Part shown: positions 1 through 18,359 of the stretch, one piece after another
Position numbering within the stretch: position 1 is the first letter of the stretch
How the letters are laid out: every line of letters begins with the position of its first letter
NCBI GenBank assembly: GCA_030268105.1
Contig: BSDZ01000078.1
Location: forward strand, 2,841,001 to 2,905,000
DNA from: Volvox africanus
Lineage: Eukaryota; Chlorophyta; Chlorophyceae; Chlamydomonadales; Volvocaceae
Direction: 5' to 3'
Length of the DNA stretch: 64,000 nt
Position numbers and translations under genes: made by a program
The notes under the pieces: generated by a model
Told to the model about the DNA's origin: nothing
Seen by the model: the letters and a program-made list of their open reading frames with translations, nothing else
Databases searched by the model: none

Positions 1-3000
1 CTAATTTGTGGTGGGACCTTGACTCGGCCTGAACGAGTATATTCGACGGCCTATACAGTTCTTAGCTCCGGAGTCGCTGCTGTCTATGTGCAGGCTTTCC
101 AAGTGCTTATTTTCCATTACCCGTTTTTCCGACAGGTTCGATCGGGCTTCAATCTTGGGATGCTTTGCAGCAGTCGCTTGAGGGTGATTGTCGGAATTTT
201 AGCCACCCAGGCGGCTGGGAGAGTCCGTGTATGGTTGACCCCTTAAGCTATGGATCTGGGGACATGGTAGCAACAGAGCGTTAGGCAGGCAGTTTGTGGA
301 TACTGCCGCTCCTCCGGCGTGAGCCTCGAATGCAGCACTGTGCAGCTAGCTAACTCTTTGCACAACTAAAGGAACCGGCGGCGCTCCCACTTCACATATT
401 AATATTTGGGTTACCGTGGTGCCGCCAGCGGTGACATATATAGTTGCGGCTGTGCTGGATACTCGGCACGGTCTGCACACACGGACACATCAGTTGCTGG
501 TGGCTGTGCATGAGTGAATAGCCGTCTGTTGCAGTGTCCATGCTACGCCATCGCTTTGATGATGATCTTCTTTACTCCCGACGAAACCGCAAGCTTGGAG
601 CCCCCAGCGCGGCGGCTTGGAACTTGTGGAGGGCGGGGGCCAGCGCATTCGGTTAATTGTGCGCTTGTGTTGAAAAAGTTGGGTGTAGGTTAGTTCTGAC
701 AGTGAAGATAGGGAATAATGATGTGATGGGGCTATTGGCTGTGCCGGTAGGAGAAGCTTAACTTTCGGGCTATGCCGCCGTCCCCCCCCCCCATTGTCCT
801 AACCAAGCGCAGCCGTATTGGGCGCTGAGGATGGGGCGGTGGCAGGTTTCCGGTAAGAAGGGCGCGGCGTTGCGGAACCTCTGGGCTACTCTCTTGCAGA
901 CCACATGCGCTGCCCACAGGAAGCTGCGCGGCGTGCCGCTCCGTGACCTGGGGGTTTACTGCAGGATTCGGAGTACTACTTGAAGCGTGTACTAAGGCAT
1001 TGCTCGCCCATTCTTTATATTCGTGTGTTTTATTCTTGCTTACCGCAATTAGCCTTCCCGCTCATATAGCATGTCACCGAGCTGGGTAGGAGCAAAGTGA
1101 AACATTATGCGGATAGCTGCAGGTGGGGCCTACGCTCGGTGGTGCTATTGGGTGCAGGGACGGTGAGTGGATACGGGGCTAGTGACCTGGGCACCGCCGG
1201 TGCGGTATTCAAGGAGCTGTTGGGAGCTGTATAGGTGGCAGTGGAACTCGTGTATTCAAGCATGGAGCTCGGAGTTTGAGGCTAGGTATAGATGCAAAGA
1301 GCGAGGGGTGTAGTTTTGCGGCTCTGCCAGCGTCCAGCTAGCCGTTGCCTAAGTTCCTATCCGAGTTTAGATTTGGTCGCCGCGGCAGCAGCCTCTTTCT
1401 ACAGTTAACGGTCTCAAATGTTCGGTCTCACATCGGCTTAGTACGGTACCGTAATACCCCATAGATGCCGCATCTGACCTCCTTGCATTCTCCGCGTGTC
1501 TGTTGCTGAATGTTGACGACGGTCTTTGTAGTAATGTGAAATGGATGGCCTCCTAAGGGAAACGTTCGGCCCTGAAGTCACCATCTTCAGGCTTCCTTTA
1601 AAGCCGTTGTTTTCTGTTGTGACGTAAAGAGAGTTTCCAATATCAGGAACGATATAAGCTGGGGCTGGGCCGGGATGTATCAGCTTCGAGTGCTGTGTGC
1701 AAATGATCGGAACGAATGGCTGTTCGCGCGTACAAAGGAAGACTCATTGTGCTTTTGTTTTATCTGATCTAAAATGTGACGGTTGACATTTTTCTGCCGA
1801 ATCGCTTAAAGTGTTAAGTACTTAACCATACCATGGCGGCAGTTGCTCTGCTCTCGGAAGTTGTGAGTGTCGTTCCAGCACCGGATGGTGCACGGACGCT
1901 ATGGTGAGGTCTGGTGGGGTTCAGGCCTGCCGTTCCGCGGGGGCTGTGCAATCCTGCTGCGCGCCCACGTTGGCAGCGTATTTGGCCTTTCCATGGTTTG
2001 GCAGACCCCCCGAAGGACCAGCAATGTTATCTCATAAAGACGGGAGTTTTCTTTAATTTTGTCTTATTTCACGTGTTGCCGCTAGGTTGCGTTAAGACAT
2101 GGGCTAGTTTCTGTGATATTGCCGTCTGTTTGTCTGTTTTGGGTGGTGCCGGTTATTCCGGATCTCTTGTCTATCGGATTTCTTGCTTGATTCCCCGGTT
2201 GGGAATATGGCTACCGAAACGGGTAAACAAGGTGGTGATTTGGGGACCTTGTGTCGTCGCCAGGGCTTCCACATTGTGGTTCTTCGCTTGGTGAATCCTG
2301 TTGTGGTCGGCGTCATGAGGGTCCTGCTAGAGAGACCGCCTAGTTCAGCGTCGGTACGTACATAGAGCCCTGTACCTTTACCTTATGCTGCAAGCACCTA
2401 CCGCAACACTTAGCACCGGGTCTGGGCAACCCGGAGATCGCGCGATGCTGTGCTGCTGGATGGATGAATGGTGGGAGTTGCTTTGGGGCTTCCATTTTTT
2501 AACGGATGGACCTCTGCTTGGCCCACTATTGTGGGATGTGCCGTGCGTGGTATTTGCATGGCAGTCGGCCGCTTGGGTGGTGTTCGTGAAGTTGACGGCC
2601 GGTTGTGGGACAATGAAGTTTGCGTTAATCGCTGTACATGCAAAGGCAGGGCGCGCAGTGTTTGCATAGTCTTTATGGCGCAGAGACTGGGGCTCCGTCC
2701 ACATGACTTTTTTGCATTCACTTGGCACCTTGCCTCAGCAGCACTTAGAAAGGCCAGGAGAGGAAGGCCCATTGCCCATCGGCGAGGTGTGTTGATTGGT
2801 CGCGGAGGATGCAGTTAAAGACGAACTGTCTGCTGTGGGGAATTGGCCACGCCTTGCAATGGGTGTGCGCTCGTCAGAGGCTGTCATGGGTTCACAGCCT
2901 GAAGGACTGTATTTTGACCTGACTATGTTTTTTGAAGATGCTCACTCGGGCACTATTCCTTGCATGGAAAGTGCCTTGTTGTGCACAATCAATGAGGTGG

Positions 3001-3633
3001 CGAGGTACGAAATTGCCGGTACGAGGTACGCCCCAGGTCGCAAGTGAAACGGCCGACCGGTGCCAGGGCTCTGTTCGTGAGCAATTTTGATGGCCTGGAA
3101 TTCCCAGGCTGAGTGCCAAGAGTGCCGTTAAGAGCAGTTGCGGAATCAAATCGCAGCTGGAGAAGGATTGTTCTTTGATGGCAAAGAAGAATTAGCAGGC
3201 GAGGACGCAGCATTGCATGGAGGCGGGGCAATGTAGGCGTTGGTAATGAGCGGAATGCCTAGCTTTTGCATGTTTCCACGATGCACGGGAGCAAGGCATG
3301 CCATTGAGTTTGTATTGAGACAGGCAGAGAATTTGCCCTACTGGTCTGCGGTAAGGCAGAGCCGCCAATTTGGGGCAGGCAAGGAAGGCCAGGAACGACT
3401 TGCACAGTTCATATGTTGTCGCAAAACGAGCCTTGCTGTTGGCAGGTCGATATATAGTCTTAGCGTAGTAACGATAACTTCTTTTGTTGCCGTGGTAAGC
3501 TTTACACCATGCCATGGACGTTCGTGCTGTGGTTGTTATAAGTAGTTCGCTGTAATCTTTGTACTTATGGTGCATACATGGCTCATGAATAAATGCAATT
3601 TGATTGTAATAGCTTCGACGTCCCACCACAGCG
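1..3633. other. No supported gene; probable UTR/intergenic DNA
   Basis: I find no reading frame here with recognisable protein features, codon bias or convincing paired splice sites. The short frames on both strands look random. UGUAA-type motifs on the plus strand at 3551-3555 and 3605-3609 could end the 3' UTR of a plus-strand gene lying to the left of the window, which would make part of this stretch untranslated leader or trailer. That is inference only. Confidence 0.4.
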
Positions 3634-3638
3634 TTACA
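3634..3638 (-). terminator. UGUAA polyadenylation motif of the UAP gene
   Basis: The plus strand reads ttaca, so the minus strand reads tgtaa, the polyadenylation signal used by volvocine algae. It lies about 160 bases past the UAP stop codon. Cleavage would be expected a little further left. Nothing else marks the site. Confidence 0.45.
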
Positions 3639-3794
3639 TGGTATATTTTGTGTCACAAATGTGGCGTTACCGTCGACCTCCCCCAGCTGCCACATATTTT
3701 CAGTTCCATACATCGCTTCGGCCCATGGATCCTAAAGAGTGATCATGCCGTTACGGTGCAATAGACGACACAAATGCAGAGATGGCGCCGCACT

Positions 3795-10054
<6,260 letters not shown>

Positions 10055-12180
10055 GGGTCGGATTGGGGAACCCCGGTTCTTACACCCACGATATTGCAAT
10101 ACAGATAGATTACGGGATGCAATTGACACTTGTTGATTTTCAAGTTGTCTTAATATGAACATAGGTAACCAGTTATGTGATCATTTTGCTTCCGATTGTT
10201 GCCATTCCCTGTGCCAAATTAATCATAGCTCCCTTGCATATAACATTAGTAGAAACGCCATCCCTAGTCGTCCAGTGTTATAAAAGCAGTTTTATCAGTT
10301 GTAAGAAACGTCATCCAAGGCCGATCGATATCGAACCTGCCAATCACCGCGCCTTCAATGAAACAACTTATAAAAACCTATAATAATTTAATTTGTTAAC
10401 GCTATCTATCACCAATCCTTTCGTGCGCTGTTATAAATGGCCGTAGAGCATTTCCTCATTGCCTGCCCTTAACCGTTTTAGCTATGACATTTGCGTATGA
10501 TTCTAAGAATACTTACGGTTTACTGCTTGATTCTAGTGCATGCATTTTCAAGCTCGTGACATATACAGTCAGGCCACCTCCCTCGGATGGCGGTACACGG
10601 CGCACCCACACACTCCAATTTTCAAATGTTCCGCATGCATGCAATTTATGGCCCAATGGCGTCTTTGAGTATGCTTGAACAGTTATGTTCCAACTTCCTT
10701 CTGGGGACACCCTGGGGGAGGCTGAACACGGCTGTACAGGCATTTCAAGTCACTTGGACCTGGCAAATGTGGCAAGAGGTTACGGAGGGCGTCTAATCAA
10801 AGGCCTGCATGTCTGCATGACCAATCTTCACGTGGCTAGCGGGTGGTAGACTGTTGCACGGTCCATAGCCGTGCCGACATTAGATGCGTCGTGACATGCC
10901 ACATGGCTCCTCATGGCTTTTGCCATTGACTGCCATTCTAGTCTGGTGGTGCATGACATGTTCCTGGGCTCGACTCGCTTACGGCCTCGAAGCCCTCAGA
11001 CCTTCCTTTCAAGTCCGTGCCCCACCAACGGATGCGATGTCTCCAATAAGTACATTATGGCTCGGGCACCTCCTTTCCAAAGGTTAAAGTATTAGGGAGT
11101 CACATGTCAAGCATAAAATCCATGTTGCTCATTCTACTCCACACTTGAACCAACGTCCAAGCTTACTTGTCGTTTCAACGCAACCGCTGGCCAGCACTAC
11201 TGGCCCATGATTGGAGGGCGCAATGTCAGGGTTGAAGGAAACCCCTACCCCGTGTCGGTATGCTGTTGGGATATTTGAAATTTAGCATGCAAGTTAATCT
11301 GAAGGCATTCCTTTCCTAAAGTTCGTTGGCATTGGGCACGCCAGTTTGTCCGCAGCGGAAGTTGGTTTTGAAGAACATGTTCAATGAGCTCAGATCCGGT
11401 GTGGATATAGGAATATCTTATGCTTGTATATCATGGGCACATCAACATGATGGCAATGAGATTATGCCGCTACCAACCCAAACCAAACGTTCTGAGAAAC
11501 GGTATTGAAGGAATTGCGCTTTCAGGCTCCTGTATCTTCAATTGGGAAGGGGATATATACTATAATGTAATTGCGCGGCGGTTGGATAGCACCGCCTTTT
11601 ATGTCACCGATGCTCATATAAGGACGCCAAGCAAAACATAGTCCGAAACCGATGTAGGAGCTTTAGTGGACTGAAGGAGTTGGTTTCGATTGGTTAAGGA
11701 ACGCCATGACCGTTCGGCGCGTGAACCAAGGAATCCACACGTCGTGATGCTCGTTATCGGTGCCTTGGGGTCGCTATTCCGCATGGCAGGCGATGCATGC
11801 CATTTCATAATGAGAATAATTGAGGAACATAAATACAGTCTAGTGCCGCGATTGCGAGCAGGACGGTTGTCCGACACTCCAGGGGACTTCACCCTTACTG
11901 TCGCACGGACGTTTCCTCACTACCTTGCAGGAGATTTGGAAAGCCATTATTGCACTGTATCTCTTTTTACAGGTTTTCGGGTTTGTTAGGCGGTTTGATG
12001 AAAGGCGGTTTGGCCGAACGACTCTTACCGTTCTCTTAACGCACAACGCATTACAACTTTCACCTGAACTCTACCAGTAAAACCTTCAGTTAAACATTAC
12101 ATTCGCTCCCTTAGGCTACTGAGCACAGACTCTCGTATTTCCCTACAAGTTCTGTCTAAAAGCGCTGCCTTTGTGGTCCG
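10055..12180. promoter_or_regulatory. Divergent intergenic region between UAP and MYB
   Basis: This 2.1 kb gap separates two divergent start codons (UAP at 10054 minus, MYB at 12181 plus), so it must contain both promoters and 5' UTRs. Its composition is more AT-rich than the exons. I see no convincing TATA element, coding exon or repeat in it. Confidence 0.5.
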
Positions 12181-15100
12181 ATGGACGCGCTATATGCCGA
12201 CGGCGCTCATGGAGATGATGACATGACCAAGGGTCCGTGGACACCAGGTCAGCCAGGCGCGCAGGATCGCAAGGATGTCAGGGGACTTTTGGGGTGGACC
12301 GGACGTGTTCACCAACGATGACGCTCTTTGCGCAGAGGAGGATACCGTCCTGCGTCAGCTGGTTATGTCCCAAGGTCCCAGGAACTGGACGTCTATTGCA
12401 GCATGCATTCCAGGGCGCTCCGGCAAGAGTTGCAGGTCAGAGACTTTGTCCCTGTTAGGCAAGTGGATGCGCTAATGCGGGCGGCGCATCGTGAGGGAAA
12501 CCTACCTTATCGTTTTACTAGAGAGGTTATTATTTATACAAGCAGCGCATCTCGGGTGGCGGGGACCGTTGGCCGCTGGGTGCTGTCACCACAACCGGCG
12601 CCTGAAGCAGTTGTCGATGGGAGAACCGCCGGGGTACCTCTCATAACCATGCATGACTAACTTTCACAAGAGCTATCTATAACCTTTTTTGTCGCATGGA
12701 TGGCGCTTCTGCTCCTTTACCTTCTTTATCTCAGAGCGAGTTGGTGAATGGTCCGCGTCGAAGTGCAAATCTGCCTTTTAAATTGGTCATATTTTCAATG
12801 GCATATGATTTCATAATTTATTCAGGCTGAGATGGCTGAATCAGCTGAGTCCTTCAGTCAAAAGCGGTCCCTTCTCGGCCGAGGAGGTAAGCTCCACGTT
12901 GACGCACGCGCTGCGCACTGCATGCGGCAATAAGAATGTAACAATTGTTACTACCTAGAATACTACACATGTGTGCACAACTAGCACTTCCCTGCGGCAT
13001 ATCTGTACGTCGGTGCTTCACCGGTGTTCGTCTATGCCTAACCGTAACCGCAACCCAGGCCAAGAACCTAACCGTCCTTGCCATTCCCACATCATCCACT
13101 CATAGGAGGATTTTATTCTCAGGTGATCCTGAGGGTTTTAATTCCTTTAGCTGTGCGTATACGGTGACTTGACTCGTTTTGCTTCTAAACCGTGTTTTTC
13201 TCTTAACCTACGGCGCCTCCCACATTGCTACCCTGCTTGGCGACGCGCAGGACGCTGTCATCCTGTGGGCTCACATGCAATATGGCAACAAATGGGCCTC
13301 AATTGCCAAGCATCTACCTGGCCGGTGAGTCCCCAGGCAGTCAGGGACAAGGATGAAATAGCGTAAGGTCTTTCTTGGCCTAGCTTTAACCCCCGTCTAC
13401 GTAAATGATAGACTGCTGATATTAGGCGGCTACCACTATTCCACACGAGATGCGACAACCCATCTGCCAAATGATAAACGGATTCTGAAACCCCAGCTGC
13501 TCTTGCGGCCAATAACCCACCATTACGTACAGCACCGACAACCACATCAAGAACCGCTGGAACTGCACTCTCAAGAAAAAGCACGCTGACATCATGGCGC
13601 AGCTGCGGGCTGAGACTGGGCCGGATGGGGTGGTGTCCATTGCCGCCATCCACAACGTGCTCATCTCGCAGCAGCAGGGCGGCGGTCGTGGACCGATCAT
13701 CCGGGGCAATGGACCCAATTCCCTCAACAAGGGCGCCGCCGCCTTTATGAGCCCGATGGCCGGTCTGGGCGCCCTGGGTCGGGACACGGGCGGTCCGCAA
13801 GCGCGTGAGTTGACAGCAGTGCGCGCGCATAGGCTGGGTTGTGGCGGCGTAGCATTTCGGGTCAGGGGTAAGGTGTGGTTCAAACAAAACGTGCTTCGAG
13901 GGGCGATTTGCGGATGACTAGAGACTGGCGGTGGTTAGAGGGTTTTCCTGAGCTTGTGCGTTTGGGGTTGAGGCAAGGGGAATGCATCCAGGCTTCATCT
14001 GCTGGCGGAAAAATGGAAGGCTTAATGCTTGTTCTCATAGATCAGGGATGCAACCTGCTCCGCCAACTTGCCGCCGACTGCCCTCGTGCCCTTTCCCTTT
14101 CGTGCCCTGGTTCCGTGATCATATCCGCCGGCGCAGTGCTACCCCCTGGCTTGCCGTCCGCCTTGACGGGTGCCCTTGGAGGCGCCCTGCCCGGCGGCCT
14201 GCCAGCGCTGCCACCCGCACTCGGAGCTGGCTTGCCCGGCGGCCTGTCACCGATGATGTTAGGCCCCATGGCAACAGCGGTGGCGGCCGACCAGGAGCGG
14301 CGGCTGCGGCTTGCTGGCGGCGGCGGTAGCGCCTTCTCGGCGTACGGGAACGGCGGGCAGAAGCCGGTGGGTTAGAATTAGGCAAACGAGTAATAAATGT
14401 CAGTTGCCAAGTTTTCTGGTTGGTTGGTGGTTTGGTTGATTACTTGGTCGGCGGCCGCTCCGGAAAGCGCTCTGAAAACGTTTTGCAGCGTCTCTTTTTC
14501 CAGTCGCTGTCACCTATCGTTTCAAAGTATTGCATCCTGATGCGGAAGTCATTGTCATGTCAGCTACCGACGTGGGAGCACCTAAGCTTCCGTGCAGCAC
14601 GTCGCTTCTTTCGCCGCCCCCGGCCTAATGCCTTCTTATATCCCGAACTTATCCGTGCGCCTTTCTGCAGTCGGATGAGCAGCGAGGCGTCAAGCGGCGA
14701 CGGGATGGCGAGCAGGGCACCTCAGGTGGGAGGGACGAAATGGCCCCTAGGGGAGGCAGTTGTCCCCTAGTGCTGAGTTTGGATGTGCCAGGTTGCGAAT
14801 ATGTGCCTGGGGTGGCAACGCGACGTCCTCGGACGCGAAGGCGGCTCCTTAGGGACGATGGAGCGGTTTGCTAAATGTGTTCGTGAGCCACGAAGCTGCT
14901 GACGGAGCTCCCTTGGTATTCTTGGCGACTGGTTAGCTCCTGGCCTTTGGCCTTGTGAGGTGGCCACCTACTTTTACTCTGGGCTCTTTACCTTGTACCC
15001 AGATGCCGAGTCGGACGAGGACACGGCAGCGGTGGCGCTGAAGCAGCTGGCGCACCAAGATCCTCGCGAAGGTAACGTGGAGGAGGACGGCGCCGCGGGC

Positions 15101-16259
15101 AATAATCCTAACGCTAACAATCAAAATAACAGCAACAATAATAACAACAACGCCAACAATGGCAAGGCTGCCGCTGGTGGGACCAGTGCGGGAAGCACAG
15201 AAGACGAGGACGAGGAGCGCCAGGAGGAGGACGGGGCCGCCGCGGCGGCCACTGCCGGGCGAGATGCCGCAGCAGTCGCCGGTCGCGAGGGCGAGGAGGG
15301 CGGCGTGGAAGACCGTCAGGACAATGAAACCACTCGCGGTAAGGGAGGCGACGGCAGCAGTGGCCGCCAAGGTGCGGAGGCGGGGCCGTCGAGCGGCAGC
15401 AAGGCGCAGCGCCTGGCCGGCAGCTTGTCCGCACAGATTAAGTCCGAAGCATCCCCGGCTGGTGCCAATGCTGGCAACAACATCGCTGCAGGCGCAAAGG
15501 GTGCCAAGCCGCAGCCTGGCCCCAGCCTGCCGACTGGCTTCGCTGGCCTAGCCAGCGCTGCGGGCACTGGGCCCGCCAGCGATCAAATGATGCAGAACGC
15601 CGCGGCGGCGGCGGCAGCTGCGGCGGCTGCCGCCGCCGCGTCTGCGAACGTCCCACTTCCGAACAGCGCAGCCGCTAACTACGGCCAGCTGCTGAATCAG
15701 TTGCCCGAGACGCTGATGCAGCTCAGCAGCACGCTGCGGGTGGTGCTGACCGCGGGAAACATTCCAGCGGCGCAGGCACTGGTCAGCAAGCTGGAAGAGC
15801 TGGCGTACTCGGTAAGGCTTAAGTAATAAGCTTTATGCCTACCTGCCTATTAAGACGTCGGGTGACCATATATGCGGTTTGTCCGAGCCTGTCGACGGCG
15901 ACTGCCGTTGCACTTGCGCGTTTGTCTACTCTGTCCATTCCGCACCTTTTCTCTTAGTTTCACAGCGCATTTTCACTGTCGGCACACGCCTTGCTTCCTC
16001 TTGTTGCCCTTGGCCTTCATTCTGCCGCCGGTCCCCTCCGGCGTCCGGTCGACATTCCGAATCCCTGCAGGTTCTGATGCAGCGTGCGGCCTTTAACCTT
16101 GCCACGGCTGAGACCAATACTGCGCAGCAGCACCCGCTGCAGCAGCACACCACGCACACGGCACCGGTGCAACTGCCTGGTCAGGGCGTTAACGGTGGCG
16201 GCGTGGACCCGCAAATCCTGGCGCAGCTGTTACTCTTGTCCGCACAGGGCGGCAACTGA
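12181..16259 (+). CDS. R2R3-type MYB transcription factor, 9 exons
   Basis: This is a predicted nuclear DNA-binding regulator. Exons: 12181-12247, 12336-12435, 12826-12886, 13251-13324, 13533-13804, 14137-14366, 14671-14725, 15003-15811, 16071-16259. Phases fit and give 618 aa. Repeat R2 runs from KGPWTPEED through GPRNW and GRSGKSCRLRW. Repeat R3 runs from SGPFSAEED through GNKWASIAKHLPGR to TDNHIKNRWN. These carry the regularly spaced W/F core residues of plant R2R3-MYBs. The C-terminal two thirds are low complexity: a Gly/Pro/Leu-rich exon 6, a basic KRRRD stretch in exon 7 that may be a nuclear signal, an Asn-rich tract and acidic stretch early in exon 8, and a run of alanines near its end. 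The MYB domain is certain. Exons 6 and 7 rest on phase and splice sites only. A tgtaa at 17906-17910 could end a long 3' UTR. Confidence 0.87.
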
Positions 16260-18359
16260 GCGCACAGTTAGTTGGCCAACGGGGTTGGTGCTGGTGACAT
16301 GAGAGAAGATGATTGCTGTGGTCCGACCTGTCCCTGGGATAGTTGAGGTGATGGTAGTCGTGATGGCACTGGTGTGAATGAGGGTGGGAGTCTGGTATAG
16401 CAGATGGCGGTGACTGCACCGCGTGCGGTTGGCTCCGAAATGCTGCGTTTCAGTGCGCATGTCCTTTGCAGGGGCGCTGCGTTTAAGCTTCCCACTTCGT
16501 TGAGGCAGTGCGGGTCTCGAGCTACGTCACGCGTGCGAGCTGCTTCCCAGTGGCAAGGTTCGGATTCGAAGATACATACAACGTGAAGACATGTGTTCTG
16601 TTGCCAAAGGGCTGGGGGGGGACACATCGTGGTGGCTTTATATGTTGGTTTGTGTGCGGTACTACCTTTCAACGTTTTTTTGTTGCTGGTTTGGCGGGAC
16701 GCCTTGCGGAGCTTACAGGATGACGTGGACGCTGCAGTGGTGTTCTTTTGCCGAGGAGGTGGATCTATGTACCTCTGCTTAACGTATAATGAGTAGGGTA
16801 CACACGGAGTCGGTTCTTGCGTCGCCGCATATGCCTGATGATGTCCAGTCGTCGTGGGTTTCTGCTTTACGAACAGCAGGCAGAGTTGCACGGGTCATGC
16901 AGCAATGTGTCACCTGTGTTTATCAGCGCATGCCGCCACTCTCTCTTTCTCACCCTCTCTTCCCCTCAGATGGGTCTCACTCTCTGAATGATGTGGCTTA
17001 GGCGTCGCTGCAAAGTGCACCACGCGGTTTGTCGCAATGGAAGCAGGGCCTCTGCGCGGGGCTCTGGGGCAGGAGGGATACGACCACGAGGGACTACAGG
17101 CTTACCATTCACATGCTATACAGTTTAGTTGTACTCGTGATCCAAGTTGACTTAACCTCACGCGCACTGAAGGCCGTGTCCGATCATGCAGCCTTCGCTT
17201 TGGGAGCTGGCGCGCGCAGACGCGGGCTATATGGCCCGCACCGGACTTTTGACGCATCTGTGCTTTTCTGACTGCGGGAACGGCCGGGGCATTGGGAGAG
17301 CCAGGCATCCCCGGCGCCCCGCTTATGATAGCCTTCCTGCTGCTGCTTGACATCTTTCCTGGGTTGTGATATAACAGTCGTCGTTCCCGCGGCTGAGGCC
17401 GCAAACACCCGATTCAAGTGCATGCAATGCGGGGGTTGATCCTGCTGAAGTCTGTCCTTATCTTGCGTGCTGGCTGGGTCAGCTCTTTTGGAGCCATGTT
17501 GGTTTATGCAGCGCGTTTCTCAACCGAGAAGGTGGGAGGTGCCAGGGCCGCGAGGGACGGCGCTGCTGATTGCGGATAACTTGACTGAGGACAAGTACTG
17601 GAGGAATGCAATTTTATTTTTGTTGCGGCTGTTACCGACAAGCCCTCGAATGCGCACTGGTGGTAGAGAAAATGAAATGGAATGAAGTGGGTGGGTGTGT
17701 TGGTGGGGGTAGGCCAGGTCGCACCATGTCACATCTCCTCTTGGGCGGGCCTATACCGCTTTTAAAGTTTGGGGGAATGGGGTTGTGTGCGGGGCTACCT
17801 TAAGAAGGCCTTTACTATTGCGGGTTGGGGTTTTAGGGTTTCATACCTATAAAGATATGTATTGAATGTCTCTTGAAAGCCATTTGGTGAAAACGTGTGA
17901 CGACGTGTAAAGGCCCTTACCCGGGGGTCTGGGCACAAGGCTATTACCGCCCTAAGAGAGGCCTCTGAGAACTGCGATGTATACGTTTGTGCACGGGCGC
18001 TGAAGTACTTAACTTATATCAGCTTCAATCGTCCTTATTAGACGGTGTCGATGAACTCGCATTCAGGCGCCAGTGAGCGTTCGCCCAGCCATCACTGCAG
18101 CACGTTGACAAGTGCTTCGTGAGGAAACCCCTAAGGGGGTGCTGTAGGGTGTCCACACCGTTTGTGCTGATGAGCTTCTTGAACCCTGTGGACCGCACCT
18201 CCGCGCCCTAAAAGCTTCACGGACCGGACCACTGCACTGCCTGTACCTTCACCCACAAAAGCAACACATAGCAGCAGAAACTGGAGGACAAGCATACTTT
18301 CAGCCAGTCAGGATTCAGCCAGTCATTCTCTTCCACTTCCCGAAACCGCCTGAAACCCG
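16260..18359. other. Convergent 3' UTR region between MYB and F-box/LRR genes
   Basis: The two flanking genes converge here, so most of this 2.1 kb is expected to be 3' UTR. One plus-strand tgtaa occurs at 17906-17910. I see no coding exon and no repeat. Confidence 0.4.

Noticed and set aside
3192..3713. 173 aa minus-strand frame left of UAP
   Set aside because: Composition looks random, it overlaps the proposed UAP 3' UTR and polyadenylation motif, and no motif is visible.
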